From positions 233,037 through 297,036 of the forward strand of contig JAHHIJ010000002.1 in assembly GCA_019358985.1 (NCBI GenBank): DNA of 64,000 nt. The letters run 5' to 3'. The translations under genes and the position numbers were made by a program. The DNA comes from Tolypothrix brevis GSE-NOS-MK-07-07A (lineage in GTDB: Bacteria; Cyanobacteriota; Cyanobacteriia; Cyanobacteriales; Nostocaceae). The notes under the pieces were generated by a model that saw only the letters and a list, made by a program, of their open reading frames with translations, searched no databases and was not told the origin of the DNA. Of this stretch, positions 57,089 to 64,000 are shown in pieces; position 1 is the stretch's first letter, and each line of letters begins with the position of its first letter.

Positions 57089-57175
57089 CTGAATCCGCAG
57101 TTGGAAGAAGCGACAAATTTCGATCGCGAATTGTTGGAATGTCTGGGTAAAAACTAGACATAAGTCTTTGCAAAC

Positions 57176-57678
57176 TCATGTACTTTTTGTAACTTTTGCA
57201 ATCACAAGTAATCCCCAGAAAACTAAAATACTACCAACCGCAAACCAAAGCGAGGGAATTTCTTGTAAAGCGATCGATGCAAATAGGGTTGCAAACAAGG
57301 GTTCTAGGAGTAATATGGCAGTTATGAGTAATATTGGTAAGCGCTGGACTGCAATTGTGTAGAGCCAAAATGGCAAAGCTGTGGATAGTATTCCCAATCC
57401 TAACAAGACAAAAATCACCTGTCGATCGATATTGGTAGAGTGCAAAGAGAGCGATTTAGGTAATGTCTATTACTAGGAGAAAAAAGAAATATTGGCAGCA
57501 AAATCACAGTCGCGATCGAAAAGCGACCTGTCAAAATTGCAAAGGAAGACCAATCTGGAAGCAACCGGACAAATATTCCTACCATTCCCCACATAGCTGT
57601 AGCAAATATTCCGGCGATCGCGTAACTGCTTTTCTTCGGGAAGAACGCTCCTTTGCTGTCTGGGTTAGATTGATTCAT
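57176..57678 (-). pseudogene. EamA/DMT-family transporter, frameshifted and internally deleted
   Basis: The N-terminal segment (57678-57415: SYAIAGIFATAMWGMVGIFV) and C-terminal segment (57445-57176: LLLEPLFATLFASIALQE) belong to one drug/metabolite transporter but are in different frames, and together reach only about 170 of ~300 residues. The middle membrane helices are missing. Non-functional. Confidence 0.8.
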
Positions 57679-58066
57679 TTTGTTGGTGACAACCATTCAT
57701 AATCAAATGACAGTATGATTGGAAATTTAGGTAGAATAAACGCAGTTTTGAAAACATCCCATCCTTTTGGTAATAGTGCAATCCCAATTGATATGCTTGT
57801 GGGCTGAAACCAATATCTGGTTCGCTAAAGCCAAATTCAAAACCAGGAGCGATACGTTGGTACATTGCTGGAGCAATGGCGATATACCCTTGTTTGGCGA
57901 TTAATTCGGTGATATCGCGAATATTTTCATTGACACCAAAGATTTCATGAAAAACTATAACTGCCCCATAATTACCATTTTCTAAAGGTTTGGCTAAATA
58001 GGCATCAATTTGTAATTCGTTATTGGAAATTTTAACTTTTGTTGTTTGAATTTCGATATTCTTCAT
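57665..58066 (-). pseudogene. Dienelactone hydrolase-family protein, C-terminally truncated
   Basis: The start is normal (ATG 58066): AYLAKPLENGNYGAVIVFHE then IFGVNENIRDITELIAKQGY, and FSPQAYQLGLHYYQ. After about residue 108 it turns into unrelated sequence and stops at 133, where the family has about 245 residues with the nucleophile and His. The catalytic half is therefore lost. The deletion joins it directly to the EamA remnant. Confidence 0.8.
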
Positions 58067-58177
58067 GGGTTTTTCCTAGATTTTATTCCTACAAAGTGTT
58101 AATGCTATTTGTATTTTAAAAAATAGTAGTTTTGAATTCTAGGAAAAAAATGCGGATTTTTATTAAAAAATTGCGAT

Positions 58178-58846
58178 TTACCTCCGTGGAAATTGGTTTG
58201 GTGTAATTCCAACAAGTCGTTTAAAACATTGAGTTAGATGACTTTGGTCGCAAAATCCTGTTTTTGCCGCAATTTCAGCAATCCCAAGTTCGCTATGCTG
58301 CAAGAAAAACTTGGCTCGGTCGATACGACGCTGCAATATATATTGATGGGGAGTTAAGCCAATGCTTTGCTTGAATAAACGCAAAAAATGATAGGGACTA
58401 ATTTGAGCGATCGCAGCCAATTCCACCAATTTTAAGTCTCTATCGAGATGCTCGTTAATATATTCTTTTATTTCTTCTAATTTCACCAAAGACAACCCAC
58501 CAGTATAGCTAGAAACTTTTGGTTTTATGGTGCAATATTTGCGTAATAAATGAATTGCCAGTGTGGTTTTTAAATTATCGATGAGTAAGTTCCCACCAAT
58601 TTGCGGTGAATCTAATTCATCTTGTAGGGTGGAGAAAATTCCCCGAACGAGTAAATCCTGTTTACCCATAAACGCAGGTACTAACTCAACGTGATCGCAA
58701 AAATCTTCGCCAACTTGCTTTAAAAAATCTGGCGCGATCGCTAAAATGGTAAACTCGCCTTCTGTATTCCAATTGCAACGATGGCAAATACCAGCGGGAA
58801 TAATCGCAATTCTTTTAATTCTTCTGGATGACAAATTTGTAACCAT
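58178..58846 (-). pseudogene. AraC-family regulator, N-terminal part lost or frameshifted
   Basis: The C-terminal DNA-binding domain is intact (about 115-222): IKEYINEHLDRDLKLVELAA, ISPYHFLRLFKQSIGLTPHQY, GIAEIAAKTGFCDQSHLTQCF and GITPNQF. The sensor half starts abruptly at IAIIPAGICHRCNWNTEG. Upstream, another frame (58980-58741) looks partly protein-like, which suggests a frameshift near 58845. It may still bind DNA. Marked as broken with moderate confidence. Confidence 0.6.
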
Positions 58847-59071
58847 TCAGCAACACTTTCGGGTGTTCCGTCTGTGAGTTCCCACAAGTCCGCAGCAGAC
58901 CACATACAACCACTAATTTGGTGTTCGTCTCCCAGTTCGGGTGATCTGTAGATAATACTGTTCATAGACATCTCCAACAACTATCAAACCCTTGCTGTAA
59001 ATAGCTTTTATACTGCAAATGCAAGTATCATTTTTTTGCTATTAGATACGATAAAACAGTGTTTTGACATA

Positions 59072-59225
59072 CCTCCTCGTCCTAAAGTCCGAGGATTCCT
59101 TAACGCTTCATTGGGTTGTGCTATCGAAATAGTCTTATCATCCCTCGACGTTCGTTTATAGTCTCCTAATGCCCTATGGCGACTAGATCTATTTTACCAT
59201 AAAGCCGTCAAACGAAGCACGGGGC
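59072..59225. repeat. Remnant resembling an IS200/IS605 (TnpB) element end
   Basis: The hairpin CCTCGTCCTAAAGTCCGAGG with GATTCCTTAACGCTTCATT resembles the right ends of cyanobacterial IS200/IS605 elements. No tnpA or tnpB frame is left. This is a pattern judgement without a database search. Confidence 0.4.
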
Positions 59226-59240
59226 TTGTATCCCATATTT

Positions 59241-59271
59241 TTGGTCAAAAAAATATTGACCAATCGGTTCC
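59241..59271. promoter_or_regulatory. TetR operator 1, upstream of the tetR gene
   Basis: TTGGTCAA (59241) and TTGACCAATCGGTTCC (59256) form inverted repeats 45-75 bp before the tetR ATG. TTGACCAATCGG is the reverse complement (one mismatch) of CCGATTAGTCAA found before the next two genes. Confidence 0.6.
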
Positions 59272-59315
59272 TAATGGGTTATAGTGATTCTCGTAGGGCA
59301 AATGAGGTTACACCG

Positions 59316-59897
59316 ATGGCTCGCTTACGGGAGTTTGATATTGATGAGGTGATGGAAGCCGTCATCAACGCTTTCTGGGAGCGGGGCTATGAGGCAACTT
59401 CTCTGGCTGACTTAATGGCGGTAACAGGGCTGCAAAAGGGCAGTATCTACAAAGCTTTTGGCGATAAGCGATCGCTCTTTCTCAAAGCGTTACAATCCTA
59501 CCTCGATCGTAACTACAGTCTCATGCGGCAGGTTTTGGATAATCCTGCCCCAGAGTCCGCCATCTCGGCTTGGGTGCGTCTTCTGTCCGGCATTTCATCT
59601 GCACCAGACGCGAGCAAAGGTTGTTTTGCGGTCAACAGTCTGCTGGAAATGGCACCCCACGACCCGGACGTGGCCAAGATGTTGGAGTACCAATATGCTC
59701 GCATTGGTAAATTGTTAGAGTCGGTGATTGCCCAAGGACAAAAAGCAGGCGTTTTTCGCCAAGATTTGTCTGCCCAGCAGTTGCGCCAAATGCTCTTAGT
59801 GATCGCCAATGGCACCTTAGCGTCTGGTCGAGCCACCTTTCTCAAACCCGATCTACCGGATGTCGCAGAATCTGTATTGGCGGCACTGAAGCCGTAA
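59316..59897 (+). CDS. TetR-family repressor
   Basis: It has 193 residues from ATG 59316 (MARLREFDIDEVMEAVINAFW); the open frame before it lacks a family match. The helix-turn-helix is TSLADLMAVTGLQKGSIYKAF (split over its turn, about 27-47). The ligand domain contains KGCFAVNSLLEMAPHDPDVA. The shared operators before it and the next two genes suggest it controls its own gene and the following oxidoreductase operon. The inducer is unknown. Confidence 0.9.
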   Translation: MARLREFDIDEVMEAVINAFWERGYEATSLADLMAVTGLQKGSIYKAFGDKRSLFLKALQSYLDRNYSLMRQVLDNPAPESAISAWVRLLSGISSAPDASKGCFAVNSLLEMAPHDPDVAKMLEYQYARIGKLLESVIAQGQKAGVFRQDLSAQQLRQMLLVIANGTLASGRATFLKPDLPDVAESVLAALKP

Positions 59898-59912
59898 TTT
59901 TTTGCTCAATTA

Positions 59913-59928
59913 TTTACCGATTAGTCAA
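59913..59928. promoter_or_regulatory. TetR operator 2, before the SDR gene
   Basis: TTTACCGATTAGTCAA, a 16-bp imperfect dyad, lies 31 bp before the SDR start. Identical to operator 3. Confidence 0.6.
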
Positions 59929-59958
59929 CAATTCGCATTAACTTCAAGGAGATCAATC

Positions 59959-60705
59959 ATGAAGCTCAACAACAAAGTCGCAGTGATCACAGGTGGCAAC
60001 AGTGGCATTGGTTTAGCAACGGCTCAAACTTTTATTCAAGAAGGCGCAACGGTTGTGATTGTAGGACGCAATCAGCAATCTCTGGATGAAGCCGTTCAGA
60101 CCTTGGGTGAAAAGGCCATTGGCATTCAAGCTGATGTGGCAAATCTAGTGGATATCGATCGCCTCTATGCTACTGTCAAAGAACGCATTGGCAATATCGA
60201 CATCATGGTTGTGAATGCTGGCGTGGGTTATGCTCGTCCCTTAACCCAGGTTGATGAAGCCCACTATGACCAAGTTATGAACATCAACGTCAAAGGTGCC
60301 TACTTCACGGTGCAAAAAGCGTTGCCCGTTCTTAATGATGGTGCTGCGATCGTGTTAGTTGCATCCGTTGCCTCGATTACAGGAATGCCGGGACTCAGTG
60401 TTTATAACGCCAGCAAAGCCGCATTGCGATCGCTGGCACGCACCTTTTCGGCGGAGTTAGTCGATCGCGGTATTCGGGTGAATGCCATCAGTCCTGGTCC
60501 GATCGAAACGCCAATTTTCGGCAAGATGGAACTGCCACCAGAGGTTGCCGCCAAGATGGGTGAAGGCATCATCAACCGCGTTCCCATGAAGCGGATGGGA
60601 CAACCAGAAGAAATGGCAACGGCAATTCTCTTCCTGGCTTCGTCTGATTCGTCCTATGTGCTCGGTGCCGAACTTTTTGCGGATGGCGGCATGGGTCAAA
60701 TTTAG
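59959..60705 (+). CDS. Short-chain dehydrogenase/reductase (SDR)
   Basis: This is a classical SDR of 248 residues. ATG 59959 follows AAGGAG. Features are the cofactor motif TGGNSGIGLATAQ (11-23), NAGVGYARPL (about 85), Ser in VASVASITG (about 134) and the YNASKAA Tyr/Lys pair (about 151). The conserved ISPGPIETPIF and end VLGAELFADGG are present. The Asn-Ser-Tyr-Lys set is complete, so it should be active. The operator upstream links it to the TetR gene. Confidence 0.92.
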   Translation: MKLNNKVAVITGGNSGIGLATAQTFIQEGATVVIVGRNQQSLDEAVQTLGEKAIGIQADVANLVDIDRLYATVKERIGNIDIMVVNAGVGYARPLTQVDEAHYDQVMNINVKGAYFTVQKALPVLNDGAAIVLVASVASITGMPGLSVYNASKAALRSLARTFSAELVDRGIRVNAISPGPIETPIFGKMELPPEVAAKMGEGIINRVPMKRMGQPEEMATAILFLASSDSSYVLGAELFADGGMGQI

Positions 60706-60742
60706 TTTCACCCCATCATCCAGATATTTTTTTGCTTCATTG

Positions 60743-60758
60743 TTTACCGATTAGTCAA
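60743..60758. promoter_or_regulatory. TetR operator 3, before the small membrane gene
   Basis: TTTACCGATTAGTCAA again, 30 bp before the ATG at 60788. The flanks (TTGC-T-ATT... and AATTC/AATTT) also match operator 2, so promoter and operator appear duplicated together. Confidence 0.6.
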
Positions 60759-60787
60759 TAATTTCTCATTCATTCAGGAGACCCATC

Positions 60788-60988
60788 ATGAACGCCACAC
60801 TTTTACATTTGAGCATCGTTGCCGGAGTTGTCGCTTGGTCGCTGCTGTTTTGGGTTAATTGGGATTGGTTGCGAGCAGGTGGGCACAAGCGCATCTTTAC
60901 CTACGGCGGGCGCTTCAGACACGCACAGCCCGCCAAACCCAAAAAGTTGTTGCCCACGGCTAACGTCACAGTATTCACAGCAAATTAA
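60788..60988 (+). CDS. Small membrane protein, unknown
   Basis: A 66-residue frame with CAGGAG before the ATG. One membrane segment (LLHLSIVAGVVAWSLLFWVN, 5-24) is followed by a basic, Pro-rich tail (HAQPAKPKKLLPTANVTV). Not recognised. It could be a true small protein or the start of a larger gene that was deleted. Placed under operator 3 with the MDR remnant and hydrolase behind it. Confidence 0.5.
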   Translation: MNATLLHLSIVAGVVAWSLLFWVNWDWLRAGGHKRIFTYGGRFRHAQPAKPKKLLPTANVTVFTAN

Positions 60989-61010
60989 CAAGAACAAAGG
61001 AAGGAAAACC

Positions 61011-61384
61011 ATGTCTAAATTGGTTATGAAGCAGCAGGTGTGATTGATGCACTGGGTGAAGGCGTAACTGGGTTGCAAGTGGGCGATCGCGTCAGCACCA
61101 TCCCCGGCTTCAGCTTGAACCAATATGGCGTAGCGGGTGAAATAGCCGTCGTGCCAGCCCTGCATGTTGCCAAGTATCCAGACCAACTATCGCCCGCCGA
61201 AGGTACCGCGATTTGGATGCAATACCTGACTGCCTATGGGTCTTTAATCGAATTTGGCAAGTTGAAGCAGGGTGATGTAGTGGCGATCACCGCCGAGCAG
61301 CAATTTACCCTCGATTGCATTGTAGAAGCTTACCAATATATGGAATCCAACGAGCAACTTGGCAAGATTGTCGTCGCCGTCTGA
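61011..61384 (+). pseudogene. MDR alcohol dehydrogenase/quinone reductase, doubly deleted and frameshifted
   Basis: ATG 61011 opens MSK and then, in another frame, the sequence reads GYEAAGVIDALGEGVTGLQVGDR. It continues through PAEGTAIWMQYLTAYGSLI to GDVVAITA, then jumps straight to FTLDCIVEAYQYMESNEQLGKIVV, the C-terminal end of the family. Roughly 60 N-terminal and 130 central residues (including the nucleotide-binding domain) are missing. Non-functional. Confidence 0.82.
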
Positions 61385-61432
61385 TATGCCATTGACTTTT
61401 TCGAGATCGAAACTAAAAATTAGGAGAAAATC

Positions 61433-62323
61433 ATGTATTCAGTTAACTTGTCTCAACCTGTTGTGCCTCGCGATCGCATCAAAGTTATTGGTGCTCAAGG
61501 TGTCATGTTATCCGTTCAAGAATGGGGCAATCCCAACGGTCAACCCATTTTATTCGCCCATGCCTATGGCATGAGTCATCTCGCATGGTTGGCGCAGGTC
61601 ACCAGCGAGCTAGCCCAAGAATTTCGGCTGGTAACCTTCGACCATCGCGGTCATGGCGAATCGGAAAAACCCTTAGCTGAAGACAGCTACAACCAGCGAG
61701 ATTTGTTTGCCGATGATATTCAGGCAATTATTACCCAACTCAACCTGAAGGATCTGGTGTTGGTCGGACACTCTATGAGCGGGGTGCTGGTGGGGGATTA
61801 TGTGATGAAATATGGCGATCGCAATGTGGCGGGTGTGGTCTTGGTAGGAGCCAACAACAAACTGGGCACGGAGATGTTCCAAACACAGATTGGACAAGCC
61901 TTCGTCGCTCCTCAATCACAAGCGATTTTTTCAGAAAGTCTCTACGAGCAAATTGGGGGATGGAATTTTCTCAACCGCCATCTCACCACCAATCCCATGA
62001 ACAAAGACGCTCAGGATATTATTTTGGCGACCAGCGTTTTGATGCCTATGGTGGCACGCCGCACGATCGCCATGCGGGACGAAAATTATCTATCCCTCTA
62101 CAAAAATCTGAACGTGCCAATTCTGCTGATTCATGCGAAGGATGATCAAATTGTCCTACCTGCTGCCCCAGAACAACTCAAAGCCATCCGACCAGATGTC
62201 ACCTATACGCTGTATGAGATGGGAGGACATTCACCCCATTGGGAAAACTCCGAACGGTTTAATCAGGAATTGGCAACGTTCGTGAAAACGATTCTCTTGC
62301 GAAGCCGTGATGCTTCCGAATAG
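61433..62323 (+). CDS. Alpha/beta hydrolase
   Basis: The product has 296 residues. The catalytic triad is visible: Ser in VLVGHSMSGVLVGD (about 110), Asp in LLIHAKDDQIV (about 238) and His in EMGGHSPHWE (about 265). The oxyanion region is FAHAYGMSHLAW, with FDHRGHGESEKP typical of the fold. AATTAGGAGAAAA precedes the ATG. It is the last intact gene of the TetR-controlled stretch and probably hydrolyses a small ester or lactone; the substrate is unknown. Confidence 0.9.
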   Translation: MYSVNLSQPVVPRDRIKVIGAQGVMLSVQEWGNPNGQPILFAHAYGMSHLAWLAQVTSELAQEFRLVTFDHRGHGESEKPLAEDSYNQRDLFADDIQAIITQLNLKDLVLVGHSMSGVLVGDYVMKYGDRNVAGVVLVGANNKLGTEMFQTQIGQAFVAPQSQAIFSESLYEQIGGWNFLNRHLTTNPMNKDAQDIILATSVLMPMVARRTIAMRDENYLSLYKNLNVPILLIHAKDDQIVLPAAPEQLKAIRPDVTYTLYEMGGHSPHWENSERFNQELATFVKTILLRSRDASE

Positions 62324-62591
62324 CAATTAATTGCCGTTGATGTGGACAATCTCGCGTGATGAGACATGGGGATGGAACAAGTGCAATATTTCATCCTCCA
62401 TCAATCTACAACCCGAATGACAATTTTTCTAAACACGCGATCGCAATTTGAATCTACGTTCAAGAAGATATTTTCGATAATTGCGAATTTAGTAGTGAGA
62501 GATGTGGTGTTATCTATTATTTGTTGACCACTCCCTACCCTCTGAGAACCCCTGCGGAAGAGTATCGCTCTTTTTCCCCTGTTCTAATTTT

Positions 62592-62915
62592 CTAGTTAAT
62601 CAAAATTCCAGCAACTTTATCTCTATTCACCGTCATTCGGGCAACAAATTCGTCTCCACTATCGGCAAAACTCAGCTTCCACAGATAAATTTGATATTCC
62701 ATTTGTTTGAAGTTGCCGAAATAAGCAATATCATAACCCTCTTTCATTCGTGGAGCGAGTTGGGAAGAAACCGCGTCAAACATTTCTTTGCTAATTCCGG
62801 TTTTGTAGTTATCATTTCCAACTGAGATAAATTGTTCGTAATTGCCTGTTTTTGTGGCTTCCAAAATTGTCTGCAAATAAGCAACTATATTTTCGGAAGG
62901 ATGGTTAGAACTCAT
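62592..62915 (-). CDS. Small conserved hypothetical protein
   Basis: The product has 107 residues: ENIVAYLQTILEATKTGNYEQF, FDAVSSQLAPRMKEGYDIAYFG and YQIYLWKLSFADSGDEFVARMTV. The pattern (helical start, later beta strands) recalls small NTF2-like folds such as SnoaL or DUF3887, but this is weak. No signal peptide. The gap 62324-62591 before it shows nothing. Confidence 0.65.
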   Translation of the reverse strand: MSSNHPSENIVAYLQTILEATKTGNYEQFISVGNDNYKTGISKEMFDAVSSQLAPRMKEGYDIAYFGNFKQMEYQIYLWKLSFADSGDEFVARMTVNRDKVAGILIN

Positions 62916-63039
62916 AAATTATACACTCCGAATCAAATTAGTAATTTTTAATATAGGATTCCATCAATTAATCCCTAATTTTACAATTGCAAATTTTAGG
63001 ATTTTTAACAGTACCCTTTAGGGTTATTTCGTTGTAGGT

Positions 63040-63525
63040 TTAAAGAGACTTTTCCATTACGTAATTAACAAAACTTTCACCTCGACAAGTTACCTCCTGC
63101 TTTTGAACAATTGAAAACCCCATGCGTTGGAAAAACGGTTTTGCGGTAATACTAACCTCAACAAACAATCGATTCAATGACAACTCAACTGCTTTTGTTT
63201 CAATTGCTCGATAAATTTGCTTACCAATACCGCAACCTTGGTAATTTTTGTGGCAATAAAAGCAATCGATATGACCATTCGCTTCTAGCTCTCCAAACCC
63301 GACAATTATGCCCATATCATCGGCAATATATGTAAATCGACTCGAACACACTTTCACCCAGTCTCTAAAGTAGATATTATCCGGTGCCCATGCCCGAACT
63401 TGGTTGCTTGAGTAGTCGCGGATATTGATTTCACGAACCGTGTCATGGAATAACTGAGCTATTTGTTCCGCGTCCCGTTCTTCAAATAATCGTATAGCGC
63501 ATTCGAGTCTGTTTCGATCGTGCAT
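63040..63525 (-). CDS. GNAT-family N-acetyltransferase
   Basis: ATG 63525 (MHDRNRLECAIRLFEERD) gives 161 residues; the frame extends further upstream only through the end of the neighbouring methyltransferase. The acetyl-CoA site is CHKNYQGCGIGKQIYRAIE (about 95-113), and PFFQRMGFSIVQKQEV marks the C-terminal strand. Its acceptor is unknown. Confidence 0.88.
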   Translation of the reverse strand: MHDRNRLECAIRLFEERDAEQIAQLFHDTVREINIRDYSSNQVRAWAPDNIYFRDWVKVCSSRFTYIADDMGIIVGFGELEANGHIDCFYCHKNYQGCGIGKQIYRAIETKAVELSLNRLFVEVSITAKPFFQRMGFSIVQKQEVTCRGESFVNYVMEKSL

Positions 63526-63562
63526 AGGTTTTGTATGTATAAATTCAATAATCACTGGATTT

Positions 63563-63875
63563 TCACATTCGACGAGCAGCCACAAGGGCAACAACAGCAC
63601 CAGGTGGACTCGGTAGGACGCGAATATCCACAAATCCAGCTTCCCTTAACAGTGTCTCGATTTGAAGGGGCGATATCAGACACCCACCCCAAAACACCGT
63701 TCGCAGTCGGACGAGGGATGCGGTTACGGGGTCGTTACCGGGATTAGCTGTAGCAAACAGAAGCCATCCACCAGGACGTAAGGCACGGTAGATATTTTCG
63801 CAGGCTATGGAAATTACCCGTTCGGGGATGAAGGCGCTAGGCAGCCAAGCGAGATCGAATTGGTTTGTATCCCAG
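63563..63875 (-). pseudogene. Methyltransferase 3' exon, split by a group II intron
   Basis: Immediately after the intron 3' boundary (63876) the frame reads WDTNQFDLAWLPSAFIP, then NIYRALRPGGWLLFATANPG and EAGFVDIRVLPSPPG, the C-terminal half of a class I SAM-dependent methyltransferase. The N-terminal half with the SAM-binding GxGxG motif should lie beyond the window, on the other side of the intron. If the intron splices, the gene could be active. Confidence 0.7.
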
Positions 63876-64000
63876 GTTGAGTCGATGGGGAGTATTATCT
63901 CCCGCACCTCTCAGTTAGAACCGGACGTACCCATTTCTGTGTATCCGGCTCCCGATATTCTTAGGGAGTTACCCTTTTGCCCATGTGTAAATAGTCGTGA
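63876..64000 (-). mobile_element. Group II intron, 3' end (domains V and VI), rest beyond window
   Basis: On the minus strand, 63951-63918 is a 34-nt domain V: it opens with GAGCCGGATAC, contains the GAAA tetraloop and closes with GTACGTCCGGTTC, including the catalytic AGC. A domain VI hairpin follows (GGTGCGGGAG / CTCCCCATC) with an unpaired A 7 nt before the proposed 3' end CTCAAC at 63876. The reverse transcriptase/maturase gene, if present, lies outside the window. Confidence 0.8.

Larger units (their letters stand above)
58847..59315. other. 469-bp region between two regulators
   Basis: It contains an AGACATCTCCA-type end at 58966, an IS200/IS605-like end (59072-59225) and the tetR operator region (59241-59271). 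No gene is assigned. Confidence 0.6.
52168..64000. mobile_element. Candidate nifD element (left part; right end beyond window)
   Basis: Everything after the nifD break is unrelated to nitrogen fixation: truncated genes, a regulated detoxification operon and a group II intron. In heterocyst formers, nif genes are often split by elements excised during differentiation by a recombinase such as XisA. Here no recombinase, nifD 3' part or nifK occurs within 11.8 kb. The known XisA element inserts near the 3' end of nifD, so this site would differ. The size is at least 11.8 kb. A simple rearrangement cannot be excluded. Confidence 0.5.

Overview
This window reads as chromosomal DNA of a filamentous, nitrogen-fixing, probably heterocyst-forming cyanobacterium (Nostocales-like). 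The evidence is the frequent HIP1 octamer GCGATCGC; cyanobacterial signature genes (cyanoexosortase B, a DXCF cyanobacteriochrome photoreceptor, an IctB-like protein, Gap2, a CyP38-type cyclophilin); a nif cluster in Nostocales order; many small palindromic repeats and heptamer repeats; and a nifD gene broken in the way programmed excision elements break nif genes. The species cannot be named from the sequence alone.

Layout. 0-5 kb (minus strand): an envelope or exopolysaccharide block with a sugar aminotransferase, cyanoexosortase B, its partner protein and a Wza-like export protein cut by the window edge. 5.8-11.3 kb: a degenerate histidine kinase, three tandem ~170-bp units that look like a small-RNA array, and a PixJ-like light-sensing chemoreceptor. 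11.7-32 kb: housekeeping genes (ictB-like, smpB, a response regulator, a tyrosine phosphatase, ybaB, murB, murC, nadD, gap2, thiL, cyclophilin, efp, accB, an ArsR regulator, GerMN, proS, an acyltransferase-like gene, two Uma2 genes), with repeats between them. 32.6-36.7 kb (minus strand): nifP, two small conserved genes, nifV, nifZ, nifT and a thioredoxin-fold [2Fe-2S] protein. 37.4-43.4 kb: a reductase and a three-gene operon of dynamin-like GTPase (CrfC/RdcA type), RdcB-like protein and patatin lipase. 44.2-52.2 kb (plus strand): nifB, fdxN, nifS, nifU, glbN, nifH and the first half of nifD. 52.2-64 kb: an accessory region full of truncated genes, with a TetR-controlled detoxification operon and the 3' end of a group II intron at the right edge.

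How the genes work together. NifP and NifV make O-acetylserine and homocitrate. NifS and NifU build Fe-S clusters, and NifB with FdxN makes the FeMo-cofactor precursor. NifH and NifD are nitrogenase proteins, and GlbN probably handles O2. The nifP and nifB promoters share a pair of AATACTAGTACC boxes 22 bp apart and a downstream GAGTACAAGCTTAAT block, so one activator (CnfR/PatB would be the obvious candidate) probably switches both clusters on together.

Most notable: nifD stops after 265 codons, just before its FeMo-cofactor cysteine, and the remaining ~12 kb does not contain the rest of the gene. This suggests a large nifD element whose recombinase lies outside the window. Other points of interest are the dynamin/RdcB/patatin operon between the two nif clusters, the tandem small-RNA candidates, the paired nif promoter sites, and a group II intron that splits a methyltransferase gene.
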